Positions 1 to 5,581 of a DNA stretch of 5,581 nt are shown in pieces. Each line of letters begins with the position of its first letter. Within the stretch, counting starts at the first letter, position 1. Position numbers and translations under genes: made by a program. The notes beneath the pieces are model-generated. The model saw only the letters and a program-made list of their open reading frames with translations. It had not been told where the DNA came from and did not search any database. The stretch lies in NCBI GenBank assembly GCA_044353195.1, contig JBILCJ010000157.1:1-5581 (forward strand), in the 5' to 3' direction. This DNA is from UBA4416 sp044353195. GTDB taxonomy: Bacteria > Bacteroidota > Bacteroidia > B-17B0 > Aurantibacillaceae.

Positions 1-71
1 AACACAAGTAATTAATCTATTTTTAAAATGATACAATTATTAAATAATACTAACTATAAAACAATACAAGT

Positions 72-1319
72 ATGAATTTTCAAAATTACAATCACACCGT
101 TACAAATCGTTTCATTCGTTACGCTAAAATAGACACGCAATCAAATCCAGAATCTACAACATCTCCAAGTACTTTTAAACAAAAAAATTTAGGCAAAGTA
201 TTACTTGAAGAACTTTTAGAAATGGGAATTACAGATGCTGAATTAGATGAATTTGGTTATGTTTACGCAACCATTCCAAGTAATACAACAAAAAAAGTCC
301 CAGTTATATGTTTTTGCTCGCATATGGACACCTCTCCAGATTGCAGTGGAGAAAATGTGAATCCTGTCTTACATGCAAACTATGACGGATCGGATATTGT
401 ATTACCAAAAGACAATTCTCAAATAATTAAGTTTATCGAACATCCAGCATTAGCTCAACAAATAGGAAATACAATTATAACAGCAGACGGCACAACACTT
501 TTAGGCGCTGATAATAAAGCGGGTTTAGCTGAGATTATGGATGCTGCGAATTATTTAATGGCACATCCTGAAGTTAAACATGGTGCTATAAGATTGTTAT
601 TTACACCAGATGAGGAAGTGGGAAGAGGCACTGAACATGTAAATATAGAAAAACTAGGTGCTGAATTTGGTTACACAATGGATGGAGAAACTCTTGGCCA
701 TATAGAAAACGAAACATTCAGCGCGGATAGTGTCAGCATCATTATCAAAGGATTTCCTACTCATCCAGGCTTTGCAAAAAATAAAATGCAGCATGCTATT
801 AAAATAGCAGCTGATATTGTAAATAACATACCAAAAGAAAAAACACCTGAAACAACAGAAAAAAAAGAACCCTTCATGCATCCCACTTCTATCAACGGAG
901 GATTAGAGCAAGTTGAAATTAAATTTATTATCAGGGCATTCGATACGCCAACACTTCACCAACTTGAAAAAGAATTAGAATCTATTACACAATCTGTATT
1001 ACTTAATTATTCAAAATGTTCGTACGAATTTACTGTGACTGAACAATACCGCAACATGAAAGATGTTTTAGCAACATGTCCACATGTTGTAAATTATGCA
1101 TTAGATGCAATTGAACGAACTGGTGTTAAACCAATATTATCAAGTATTAGAGGAGGCACAGATGGTTCAAGATTATCTTTTATGGGATTGCCTTGCCCGA
1201 ATATTTATGCTGGAGAGCATGCATTTCATAGCAAACAAGAATGGGTTAGTGAAAAAGATATGCAATTAGCAACTCGAACTATAGTTCATATAGCGATGAT
1301 TTGGGAAGAGAATAGTTAG
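72..1319 (+). CDS. pepT: Peptidase T (tripeptide aminopeptidase, M20B family)
   Basis: Cytoplasmic dinuclear-zinc aminopeptidase that removes the N-terminal residue from tripeptides, a late step in peptide recycling. The 415-residue product is close to the usual length (about 408 in E. coli). All family metal and catalytic positions are visible: SHMDT with His84 and Asp86, GADNKAG with bridging Asp147, the PDEE pair Glu181/Glu182 (general base and zinc ligand), YTMDGE with Asp204, and a C-terminal FHSKQEW with His386. The segment between about residues 215 and 325 is the lid/dimerisation domain typical of M20 enzymes. The ATG start is followed after about 20 residues by the family's usual KIDTQS opening, so the N-terminus looks right. 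No Shine-Dalgarno is seen, only an A-rich leader. The 71 bases before it hold no recognisable gene, and no promoter is convincing there. The gene is monocistronic within the window and ends at a strong hairpin terminator. Identification is firm. Confidence 0.95.
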   Translation: MNFQNYNHTVTNRFIRYAKIDTQSNPESTTSPSTFKQKNLGKVLLEELLEMGITDAELDEFGYVYATIPSNTTKKVPVICFCSHMDTSPDCSGENVNPVLHANYDGSDIVLPKDNSQIIKFIEHPALAQQIGNTIITADGTTLLGADNKAGLAEIMDAANYLMAHPEVKHGAIRLLFTPDEEVGRGTEHVNIEKLGAEFGYTMDGETLGHIENETFSADSVSIIIKGFPTHPGFAKNKMQHAIKIAADIVNNIPKEKTPETTEKKEPFMHPTSINGGLEQVEIKFIIRAFDTPTLHQLEKELESITQSVLLNYSKCSYEFTVTEQYRNMKDVLATCPHVVNYALDAIERTGVKPILSSIRGGTDGSRLSFMGLPCPNIYAGEHAFHSKQEWVSEKDMQLATRTIVHIAMIWEENS

Positions 1320-1330
1320 ATAGTAAACAT

Positions 1331-1363
1331 AAAAAAAGGCTTAATTAAATTAAGCCTTTTTTT
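1331..1363. terminator. Bidirectional intrinsic terminator between pepT and accD
   Basis: A perfect inverted repeat with two 15-base arms (1331-1345 and 1349-1363) and a three-base loop. Its core GGCTTAAT/ATTAAGCC is flanked by seven A on the left and seven T on the right. Read on either strand it gives a hairpin followed by a U tract. It lies 11 bases after the pepT stop and about 19 bases after the accD stop on the other strand, so it can serve both converging genes. The stem is AT-rich with only three G-C pairs, so its strength depends on the U tracts. Confidence 0.9.
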
Positions 1364-1382
1364 ATAAAGTAATAGGAGCAAA

Positions 1383-2228
1383 TTAATTTTTAAACATAGA
1401 TAAAAATTGTCCTAACTTATCTTTTAATTCAGTTCGGTCAATAATCTTATCTAAAAAACCGTGTTCTAAAACAAACTCAGCCGTTTGAAATCCTTTTGGT
1501 AAATCCTTACCGATTGTTTCTTTAACAACACGAGGACCTGCAAAACCAATCAAAGCGCCAGGTTCAGAAATATTTAAATCACCTAACATAGCATAACTCG
1601 CAGTTACACCGCCAGTGGTTGGATCAGTACAAAGTGATATATAAGGAATGCCTGCTTTATCCATTAGAGATAATTTTGCAGCTGTTTTAGCCATTTGCAT
1701 TAAAGAAAATGCGGCTTCCATCATTCGAGCTCCACCAGATTTTGAAATAACTAATAAAGGAGTTTTTGTTTTTAAACAAAAATCAATAGACTTAGAAATT
1801 TTTTCACCAACTACACTGCCCATCGAGCCTCCAATGAAACCAAAATCCATGCAACATACTACTAAATCATGGCCATTAACCTTGCCATAACCACTCCTTA
1901 TAGAGTCTTTCAATTGAGTCTTTTTAATTGTATCAGTTAACCTATCAGTATATTTTTTTGTGTCAGTAAAGTTTAATGGATCTCCGCTCACCAAATTTTC
2001 GTGCAATTCAGTAAACTGATTGTCATCAAAAATAATTTCAAAATATTCGGAACTTCCGATTCTTTCATGATGACCACAATCCAAACAAACATGTTTGTTG
2101 CTCTTATGCTCTTTTGCAGTATGTATTTTTTTACATGCCGAACACTTATACCACAATCCCTCTGGAGTTTCTCTCTTTTCAGTAGTTGTAGTAGTAATTC
2201 CTTCTTTTAATCTTTTGAACCAACCCAT
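1383..2228 (-). CDS. accD: Acetyl-CoA carboxylase carboxyltransferase subunit beta
   Basis: Beta subunit of the cytoplasmic carboxyltransferase (AccA2-AccD2), which moves the carboxyl group from carboxybiotin on AccB to acetyl-CoA to make malonyl-CoA, the committed step of fatty acid synthesis. The 281-residue length is normal for the short form. An N-terminal four-cysteine zinc ribbon is visible (Cys29, Cys32, Cys48, Cys51). The crotonase-like carboxyltransferase fold follows, with the SKSGGARMMEAA motif that builds the oxyanion hole, DPTTGGVTASYAMLGD, and EPGALIGFAGPRVV. The start MGWFKRLK is typical of the family. Residues 12-16 are five consecutive Thr in the linker before the zinc ribbon, a harmless oddity. 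It lies 53 bp downstream of the aldolase gene on the same strand. No good promoter or terminator is seen in that gap, so co-transcription is likely. AccA and the biotin subunits are not in the window. Confidence 0.96.
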   Translation of the reverse strand: MGWFKRLKEGITTTTTEKRETPEGLWYKCSACKKIHTAKEHKSNKHVCLDCGHHERIGSSEYFEIIFDDNQFTELHENLVSGDPLNFTDTKKYTDRLTDTIKKTQLKDSIRSGYGKVNGHDLVVCCMDFGFIGGSMGSVVGEKISKSIDFCLKTKTPLLVISKSGGARMMEAAFSLMQMAKTAAKLSLMDKAGIPYISLCTDPTTGGVTASYAMLGDLNISEPGALIGFAGPRVVKETIGKDLPKGFQTAEFVLEHGFLDKIIDRTELKDKLGQFLSMFKN

Positions 2229-2281
2229 CTGTTAAATTATTAGTTTTTCGTTTTTTCTTTGAAACCCTTAACACTTTATTT

Positions 2282-3334
2282 TTAAGCAACCGTTATTGTT
2301 TGATCTAAATAAACATCTTGAATTGTATTTAATAATTCAACGCCTTCTTTCATCGGTTTTTGAAACGCTTTTCTTCCAGATATCAAACCTTGCCCTCCAC
2401 CGCGCTTATTAATTACTGCTGTTGTTACAGCTTCGGCTAAATCAGAATCTCCTTTACTCTCGCCACCACTATTAATTAAACCGATTTTTCCCATATAACA
2501 ATTTGCAACTTGGTATCTACATAAATCAATTGGATGATCAGTTGTTAATTCAGAATAGACTTTTGGATGAGTTTTGCCATGACCAACCGCTAAATAACCA
2601 CCATTTTTATCAGACATTTTTTGTTTGATAATATCGGCTTGAATAGTAACACCTAAATGATTGGCTTGTGCAGATAAATCGGCAGCAGTATGGTAATCAA
2701 CGCCATCTTTTTTAAATGCACTATTTCTTGTGTAACACCATAAGATAGTTGCCATACCTAACTCGTGAGCTCTTTCAAAAGCTTTTGCAACCTCAACAAT
2801 TTGTCGGTTAGATTCTGACGATCCAAAATAAATGGTTGCACCAACTGCTACAGCGCCCATATTCCATGCGTCTTCAACAGTTCCAAACATAATTTGATCG
2901 AATTTATCTGGATATGAAATAAATTCGTTGTGATTTATTTTAACTATAAAAGGGATTTTATGTGCGTATTTCCTTGCCACAGAAGCTAAAACTCCGTAAG
3001 TTGAAGCAACGGCATTACAACCACCCTCGTGCGCAAGTTTAACAATATTTTCACTATCAAAATAAATAGGATTAGGTGCGAAAGAAGCACCAGCGCTATG
3101 TTCAATACCCTGATCAACAGGAAGAATGCTCATATAACCAGTATTGGCTAATCGCCCATTTCCATATAACTGTTGCAAACTTCTTAACACTTGCGGGCTT
3201 CGATTGCTGAAAGCAAATGTTTGATCAATAAAATTTACACTTGGTGTAATTATATGATCTTTTGAAATTGTTTTGCAAGTGTGATTTAATAAATGTTCGG
3301 CACTTGCTCCTAGTAGATCTGTTATTTTAGACAT
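2282..3334 (-). CDS. fbaB: Class I fructose-bisphosphate aldolase, FbaB/DhnA type
   Basis: Cytoplasmic metal-independent aldolase that reversibly splits fructose 1,6-bisphosphate into glyceraldehyde 3-phosphate and dihydroxyacetone phosphate through a lysine Schiff base. It belongs to the archaeal-type/E. coli FbaB family. Starting at ATG 3334 the protein is 350 residues, the same length as E. coli FbaB, and its MSKITDLLG opening resembles that protein's N-terminus as recalled. Visible family segments are SILPVDQGIEHSAGASF (about 69-85), NHNEFISYP (135-142), GATIYFGS (165-172), NSAFKKDGVDYH (204-215), ADIIKQKM with the probable Schiff-base Lys237, GLINSGGES (phosphate-binding loop) and GLISGRKAFQKPM. 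An in-frame ATG 51 bases further upstream would add a hydrophobic 17-residue tail and abut the neighbouring terminator, so the internal start is preferred. The gene probably leads a unit with accD. E. coli FbaB is linked to gluconeogenic growth; whether that holds here is unknown. Confidence 0.93.
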   Translation of the reverse strand: MSKITDLLGASAEHLLNHTCKTISKDHIITPSVNFIDQTFAFSNRSPQVLRSLQQLYGNGRLANTGYMSILPVDQGIEHSAGASFAPNPIYFDSENIVKLAHEGGCNAVASTYGVLASVARKYAHKIPFIVKINHNEFISYPDKFDQIMFGTVEDAWNMGAVAVGATIYFGSSESNRQIVEVAKAFERAHELGMATILWCYTRNSAFKKDGVDYHTAADLSAQANHLGVTIQADIIKQKMSDKNGGYLAVGHGKTHPKVYSELTTDHPIDLCRYQVANCYMGKIGLINSGGESKGDSDLAEAVTTAVINKRGGGQGLISGRKAFQKPMKEGVELLNTIQDVYLDQTITVA

Positions 3335-3354
3335 AAAAATTATATTTCGAATGG

Positions 3355-3387
3355 CGAATTTACGAAAAAATACGAAAAATAACATAA
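3355..3387 (-). promoter_or_regulatory. Possible Bacteroidota-type promoter for the aldolase gene (weak)
   Basis: Read on the reverse strand, TAAATTCG (3355-3362) matches seven of eight positions of the Bacteroidota -7 box TAnnTTTG and lies 20 bases before the chosen aldolase start. About 20 bases further upstream is TTATG, only a partial match to the -33 TTG element, and it falls inside the T tract of the siaC terminator. The region is rich in similar T-runs (two TTTTTCGTA copies), so other placements are possible. A promoter is expected here because the upstream terminator should isolate the aldolase gene from siaC. Confidence 0.25.
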
Positions 3388-3416
3388 AAAAACCCCGAAA
3401 AATCGAGGTTCTTTTT
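3386..3416 (-). terminator. Intrinsic terminator of the siaB-siaC unit
   Basis: The hairpin arms are at 3391-3398 and 3403-3410 with a four-base loop. As reverse-strand RNA the stem is AACCUCGA pairing with UCGGGGUU, complete with one G-U wobble, and a run of seven U overlaps its 3' end. On the forward strand the wobble becomes a C-A mismatch, so the element favours reverse-strand termination. The stem begins 22 bases after the siaC stop, which fits the end of that transcript. Confidence 0.85.
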
Positions 3417-3432
3417 TAAAAAATGTGATAAA

Positions 3433-3813
3433 CTATTCAGATACTGGTACCATTTTAAATGGAATCCCAATTATTGCTTGATAATCTTCGCCTGCTTCAA
3501 GCATATCTTCATCATCATCTTCGTAATGCCAGTTGATTGTAACATCACTGCCTGATTTATGAATAGATTCTAGTTTTTTAAAAATATCTAAAATGCATTT
3601 AGAAGAGCTTGTGTTAAAATATTCTAACTGAATATTTACTGTAGTTGCTGATTTTGTTGCTACAGAATATTTATCTAGCGCATCAACTAATGGCTTATAA
3701 AATTCTATCGAATTCTCTGGAATTGAACGCCCTTTAATATCTAAAACTCCTCCATTAATATCAAATAAAATGGTTGGTGTTTTTGGCGTTCCGTCAATTT
3801 CGTATTTTTCCAT
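3433..3813 (-). CDS. siaC: SiaC-like regulatory phosphoprotein (DUF1987 family)
   Basis: A 126-residue cytoplasmic protein recognisable as the DUF1987/SiaC family. In P. aeruginosa, SiaC is phosphorylated on Thr68 by SiaB and dephosphorylated by SiaA, and the unphosphorylated form binds and activates the diguanylate cyclase SiaD. Family signs here are the N-terminal GTPKTPTILFD, the GRSIPENSIEFYKPL segment (29-42), YFNTSSSK (65-72), in which the Thr is also residue 68, and the acidic YEDDDEDMLEAGEDY stretch (97-111). The small alpha/beta fold resembles STAS/anti-anti-sigma proteins in topology. It follows the SiaB-like gene by 18 bp on the same strand and is closed by a terminator, so the two form a unit. 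No Shine-Dalgarno is seen before the start. The partner controlled by this SiaC is not in the window, and activation of a diguanylate cyclase should not be assumed. Confidence 0.88.
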   Translation of the reverse strand: MEKYEIDGTPKTPTILFDINGGVLDIKGRSIPENSIEFYKPLVDALDKYSVATKSATTVNIQLEYFNTSSSKCILDIFKKLESIHKSGSDVTINWHYEDDDEDMLEAGEDYQAIIGIPFKMVPVSE

Positions 3814-3831
3814 AGTATGCGGTGATTATGT

Positions 3832-4386
3832 TTATGTTAATTGTGGTTGTGATACTTTAATTATTAATGTAAAGAAAGAAACTTTATCGTCAATTTCCAA
3901 AAAATTATACTCTAATTTTTCGCCTGTTTTTCTAGCTATATCAATCATTCCTAATCCACTTCCTCCGTTAAGAGATCTAATTCCATTATTTAATATAGAT
4001 TTATAAAATTCTTTTAACTCCTCTTTGGTGAGTGAATTAACCTCATCAAGTCTAGATCGTAATGGAGCAATACTTTGATTACCTAAGAAATTACCGGTTA
4101 TGATATTATAATTTAATTCGTTTTTTGCAATCATAAATATCGCGCCCTTATTCGTTTCATTTAACCCAAATTTAGCTTCATCTGAATGGTGATATAAATT
4201 TTGCAAACATTCAACTAATACATTGTATACTTTTCGTTTCGTACGAGGCTCTTCTTTTAAATCATCCATTTTACACTCCATGATTTGAAGAATAGATGTT
4301 AATAAATCAGCAGTGATATCGCCTTTAAAGGAAAGGAGAACATTACTCTTCTCCATTCTGTCATATATATTAAAAGCATCAATCAT
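3832..4386 (-). CDS. siaB: SiaB-like protein kinase (GHKL/HATPase-type)
   Basis: A 184-residue cytoplasmic protein of the SiaB kinase family, which phosphorylates SiaC on threonine/serine using a GHKL-type ATP-binding fold related to anti-sigma kinases. Visible motifs are an N-box-like VLVECLQNLYHHSD (57-69, Glu59 and Asn63 likely Mg/ATP-binding) and a glycine-rich GGSGLGMIDIARKTG (141-155) for the ATP lid. The N-terminal NVLLSFKGDITADLL segment resembles the family opening. There is no transmembrane segment and no sensor domain, so input must come from partners. The ATG at 4386 begins MIDAFNIYDR; a second ATG ten codons later (MEKSNVLL) is a possible alternative start. It is the first gene of a two-gene unit with siaC and diverges from the yhhQ gene. 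Family assignment is by recognition of sequence and pairing with DUF1987; kinase activity is inferred. Confidence 0.83.
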   Translation of the reverse strand: MIDAFNIYDRMEKSNVLLSFKGDITADLLTSILQIMECKMDDLKEEPRTKRKVYNVLVECLQNLYHHSDEAKFGLNETNKGAIFMIAKNELNYNIITGNFLGNQSIAPLRSRLDEVNSLTKEELKEFYKSILNNGIRSLNGGSGLGMIDIARKTGEKLEYNFLEIDDKVSFFTLIIKVSQPQLT

Positions 4387-4464
4387 TAAAAATTAATTGG
4401 AATTATATTTATAATTGATAAAATTACACAAAAAAAATAAAAACTATGTCTATTTTTAACAATC
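4387..4464. promoter_or_regulatory. Divergent AT-rich intergenic region between siaB and yhhQ
   Basis: This 78-bp gap must hold the promoters for both outward-reading genes. For siaB, a weak candidate on the reverse strand is TTTG (4429-4432) and TATAATTC (4400-4407) separated by 21 bases, resembling the Bacteroidota -33/-7 arrangement but with a poor -7 box. For yhhQ, TATTTTTA just before the start resembles the -7 box but has no TTG at the right distance. No clear operator palindrome or preQ1-type riboswitch can be seen. The exact promoter positions are uncertain; that the region has promoters is inferred from gene orientation. Confidence 0.4.
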
Positions 4465-5130
4465 ATGAATTTTAGCAACAGAAGAGATATTGTTTTTTTA
4501 GTATTAGCGGGATTTTTTATAACAAACGCTATCATGGCTGAACTTATAGGTGGTAAGCTCATCCAGTTTTTTGGTTTATTTACTCAAAGTATAGGCATCA
4601 TACTTTGGCCTATCATTTTTATATTAACTGATTTAATTAATGAGCACTTTGGAAAAGATGGTGTAAAAAAACTGACCTATATTACAGTTGGGTTAATCAG
4701 TTTTGCTTTTATTGTTTTATCAATCGCCATCAACATTCCAGCAACACCTTTTTCGCCTGTAAATAATGAAGTTTTTAAAACTGTTTTTGGTCAATCGCAA
4801 TGGATTATTGTCGGCAGTATAATTGCTTTTTTAATTTCACAGTTAGTTGATGTGTACACATTTTTATTCTTTAAAAAAATAACAGGAAATAAATTTATTT
4901 GGTTACGAGCAACTGGAAGCACCTTAATTAGTCAGCTAGTCGACACTTTTGTGGTACAATATATAGCCTTTGTTTTGCCGTCCAAATGGACATTAGATGA
5001 ATTTATAACTAATGCAAGTTATGGCTATGCCTTTAAACTAATTATTGCCATAGCATTAATACCACTCATATATGTTGGGCATGCACTCATTAATAAATTT
5101 TTAGAAAAATCTAAAGTAGCAACTCATTAA
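4465..5130 (+). CDS. yhhQ: Queuosine precursor transporter, YhhQ/VUT family (DUF165)
   Basis: A 221-residue inner-membrane protein of the vitamin-uptake-like YhhQ family, whose E. coli member imports the queuosine precursors preQ0/preQ1 used to modify tRNA wobble positions. About six hydrophobic spans are visible, near residues 8-28, 36-56, 69-90, 112-130, 154-173 and 188-211. Family signatures are TDLINEHFGKDGVKK (55-69), the SQLVDVYTF segment (125-133) and RATGSTLISQLVDT (148-161). The ATG start gives a short charged N-terminus before the first span, as expected. The gene stands alone on the forward strand, diverging from siaB and overlapping the end of dprA by four bases. No queuosine biosynthesis gene lies nearby, so the substrate is assigned from the family only, and a related 7-deazapurine cannot be excluded. 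Confidence 0.88.
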   Translation: MNFSNRRDIVFLVLAGFFITNAIMAELIGGKLIQFFGLFTQSIGIILWPIIFILTDLINEHFGKDGVKKLTYITVGLISFAFIVLSIAINIPATPFSPVNNEVFKTVFGQSQWIIVGSIIAFLISQLVDVYTFLFFKKITGNKFIWLRATGSTLISQLVDTFVVQYIAFVLPSKWTLDEFITNASYGYAFKLIIAIALIPLIYVGHALINKFLEKSKVATH

Positions 5131-5581
5131 TCATTCAATTGAAACATTTTACCTGGAAGAGATTTTACAAGATTAGAAAACTCTAACGTTAATAAGTGTG
5201 AAGATGTTTTACTGATTGGTAATTGGGTAAATGCACAAATTTCATCAATATGTAATTGTGATTTATCTTTAAAGCAATCCATAATAAATTGTTCCTCATC
5301 ACTTAAATTAGTAAACAATTGAATCTGACTTTTAGATAGTTTTTTTTTCTTGTTCCAATTCATGATGTAAAATAAATCTTCGGCGCTTTCTATTAAATTA
5401 GCTTTATTAGATTTAATTAAACCATTACATCCCTCACTCAATAATTCGTCGGCCCTACCAGGAAACGCAAATACATCTTTATTATAGGCATTTGCAATAG
5501 TTGCAGTAATTAAACTACCTCCCTGCCTTTTTGATTCTACTACAATTAAGGCGTCACACATGCCGGCCACAATGCGATTTC
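5127..5581 (-). CDS. dprA: DNA-processing protein DprA, C-terminal part (runs off the right edge)
   Basis: DprA (DprA/Smf family) binds incoming single-stranded DNA in the cytoplasm and loads RecA during natural transformation; the gene is also kept in many bacteria not known to be competent. The window holds the last roughly 150 residues. They begin inside the Rossmann-like domain with the hallmark NRIVAGMCDALIVVE, followed by RQGGSLITATIA, VFAFPGR and EGCNGLIKSNKA. A basic linker (KKKKLSK) leads to a C-terminal winged-helix domain of about 60 residues (LSDEEQFIMDCF to the end), as in many DprA proteins. The reading frame is open to the window edge, and the GTG at 5570 is an internal Val codon, not a start. 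The missing N-terminal half should lie to the right. Its stop codon overlaps that of the facing yhhQ gene. Confidence 0.93.
   Translation of the reverse strand, partial: NRIVAGMCDALIVVESKRQGGSLITATIANAYNKDVFAFPGRADELLSEGCNGLIKSNKANLIESAEDLFYIMNWNKKKKLSKSQIQLFTNLSDEEQFIMDCFKDKSQLHIDEICAFTQLPISKTSSHLLTLEFSNLVKSLPGKMFQLND

Noticed and set aside
1..71. Possible end of an upstream gene or promoter before pepT
   Set aside because: No open frame of useful length enters from the left edge, and the -7-like TATTTTTA near 19-26 has no properly spaced -33 element.
654..881. Reverse-strand 75-codon open frame inside pepT
   Set aside because: It lies wholly antisense to a firmly identified gene. Its Phe/Cys-rich product is what the Lys/Glu-rich complementary strand would give, and it matches no family.
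1072..1089. Eight-base inverted repeat CAACATGT/ACATGTTG with a two-base gap inside pepT
   Set aside because: It lies within conserved coding sequence, has no T tract, and is short enough to arise by chance in a window this long.
2178..2195. Run of five Thr codons near the accD start
   Set aside because: It sits in the variable linker before the zinc ribbon, is only five codons long and has mixed third positions, so it is not a clear slippage tract.
1648..2210. Two forward open frames opposite accD
   Set aside because: Both are antisense to conserved accD motifs and have no recognisable domain.
3335..3385. Upstream in-frame ATG that would extend the aldolase by 17 residues
   Set aside because: The extension is a short Phe-rich stretch absent from E. 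coli FbaB as recalled, and its start lies against the U tract of the siaC terminator. The start at 3334 gives the family's usual 350 residues and N-terminus.
3770..4006. Forward 78-codon open frame across the siaB-siaC junction
   Set aside because: It is antisense to two recognised genes, has no plausible leader and resembles nothing known.
5568..5570. GTG as a start codon for the dprA fragment
   Set aside because: The frame stays open to the window edge, and the codons before the GTG encode the NRI of the conserved NRIVAG motif, so the GTG is an internal Val codon of a gene cut by the window.

Overview
The window is a compact, AT-rich stretch of ordinary bacterial chromosome. Seven genes lie close together, and no mobile element, rRNA, tRNA or CRISPR array is visible. 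Shine-Dalgarno-like sequences are missing in front of the starts, leaders are short and A/T-rich, and a DUF1987 (SiaC-like) gene sits beside a SiaB-like kinase gene. Together these suggest a member of the Bacteroidota, perhaps a flavobacterial or sphingobacterial/chitinophagal lineage. The assignment is inference, and the genus cannot be told from this sequence.

Layout, left to right. A forward pepT gene (peptidase T) ends at a perfect 15-bp hairpin with A and T tracts, which can terminate transcription from both sides. Facing it on the reverse strand is a probable two-gene unit: a class I (FbaB/DhnA-type) fructose-bisphosphate aldolase followed, after 53 bp, by accD, the beta subunit of the acetyl-CoA carboxylase carboxyltransferase. 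Upstream of the aldolase, also on the reverse strand, is a second two-gene unit, a SiaB-like kinase and a SiaC-like phosphoprotein 18 bp apart. It is closed by its own strand-specific hairpin terminator. A 78-bp AT-rich divergent region separates siaB from a forward gene for a YhhQ/VUT-family queuosine-precursor transporter. That gene ends tail-to-tail with the 3' part of dprA on the reverse strand, the two stop codons sharing a TTAA. The dprA gene continues past the right edge.

Most genes are housekeeping: peptide breakdown (PepT), triose/hexose-phosphate interconversion (FbaB), the first committed step of fatty acid synthesis (AccD), supply of tRNA-modification precursor (YhhQ) and protection of incoming single-stranded DNA (DprA). 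The most notable part is the SiaB-SiaC pair. In Pseudomonas aeruginosa these proteins belong to a four-part switch with the phosphatase SiaA and the diguanylate cyclase SiaD. Here the pair stands alone, bounded by a terminator and a divergent gene, and its phosphorylatable Thr and ATP-binding motifs look intact. Its phosphatase and output must lie elsewhere or be different. All other intergenic gaps are under 100 bp and show no hidden gene.
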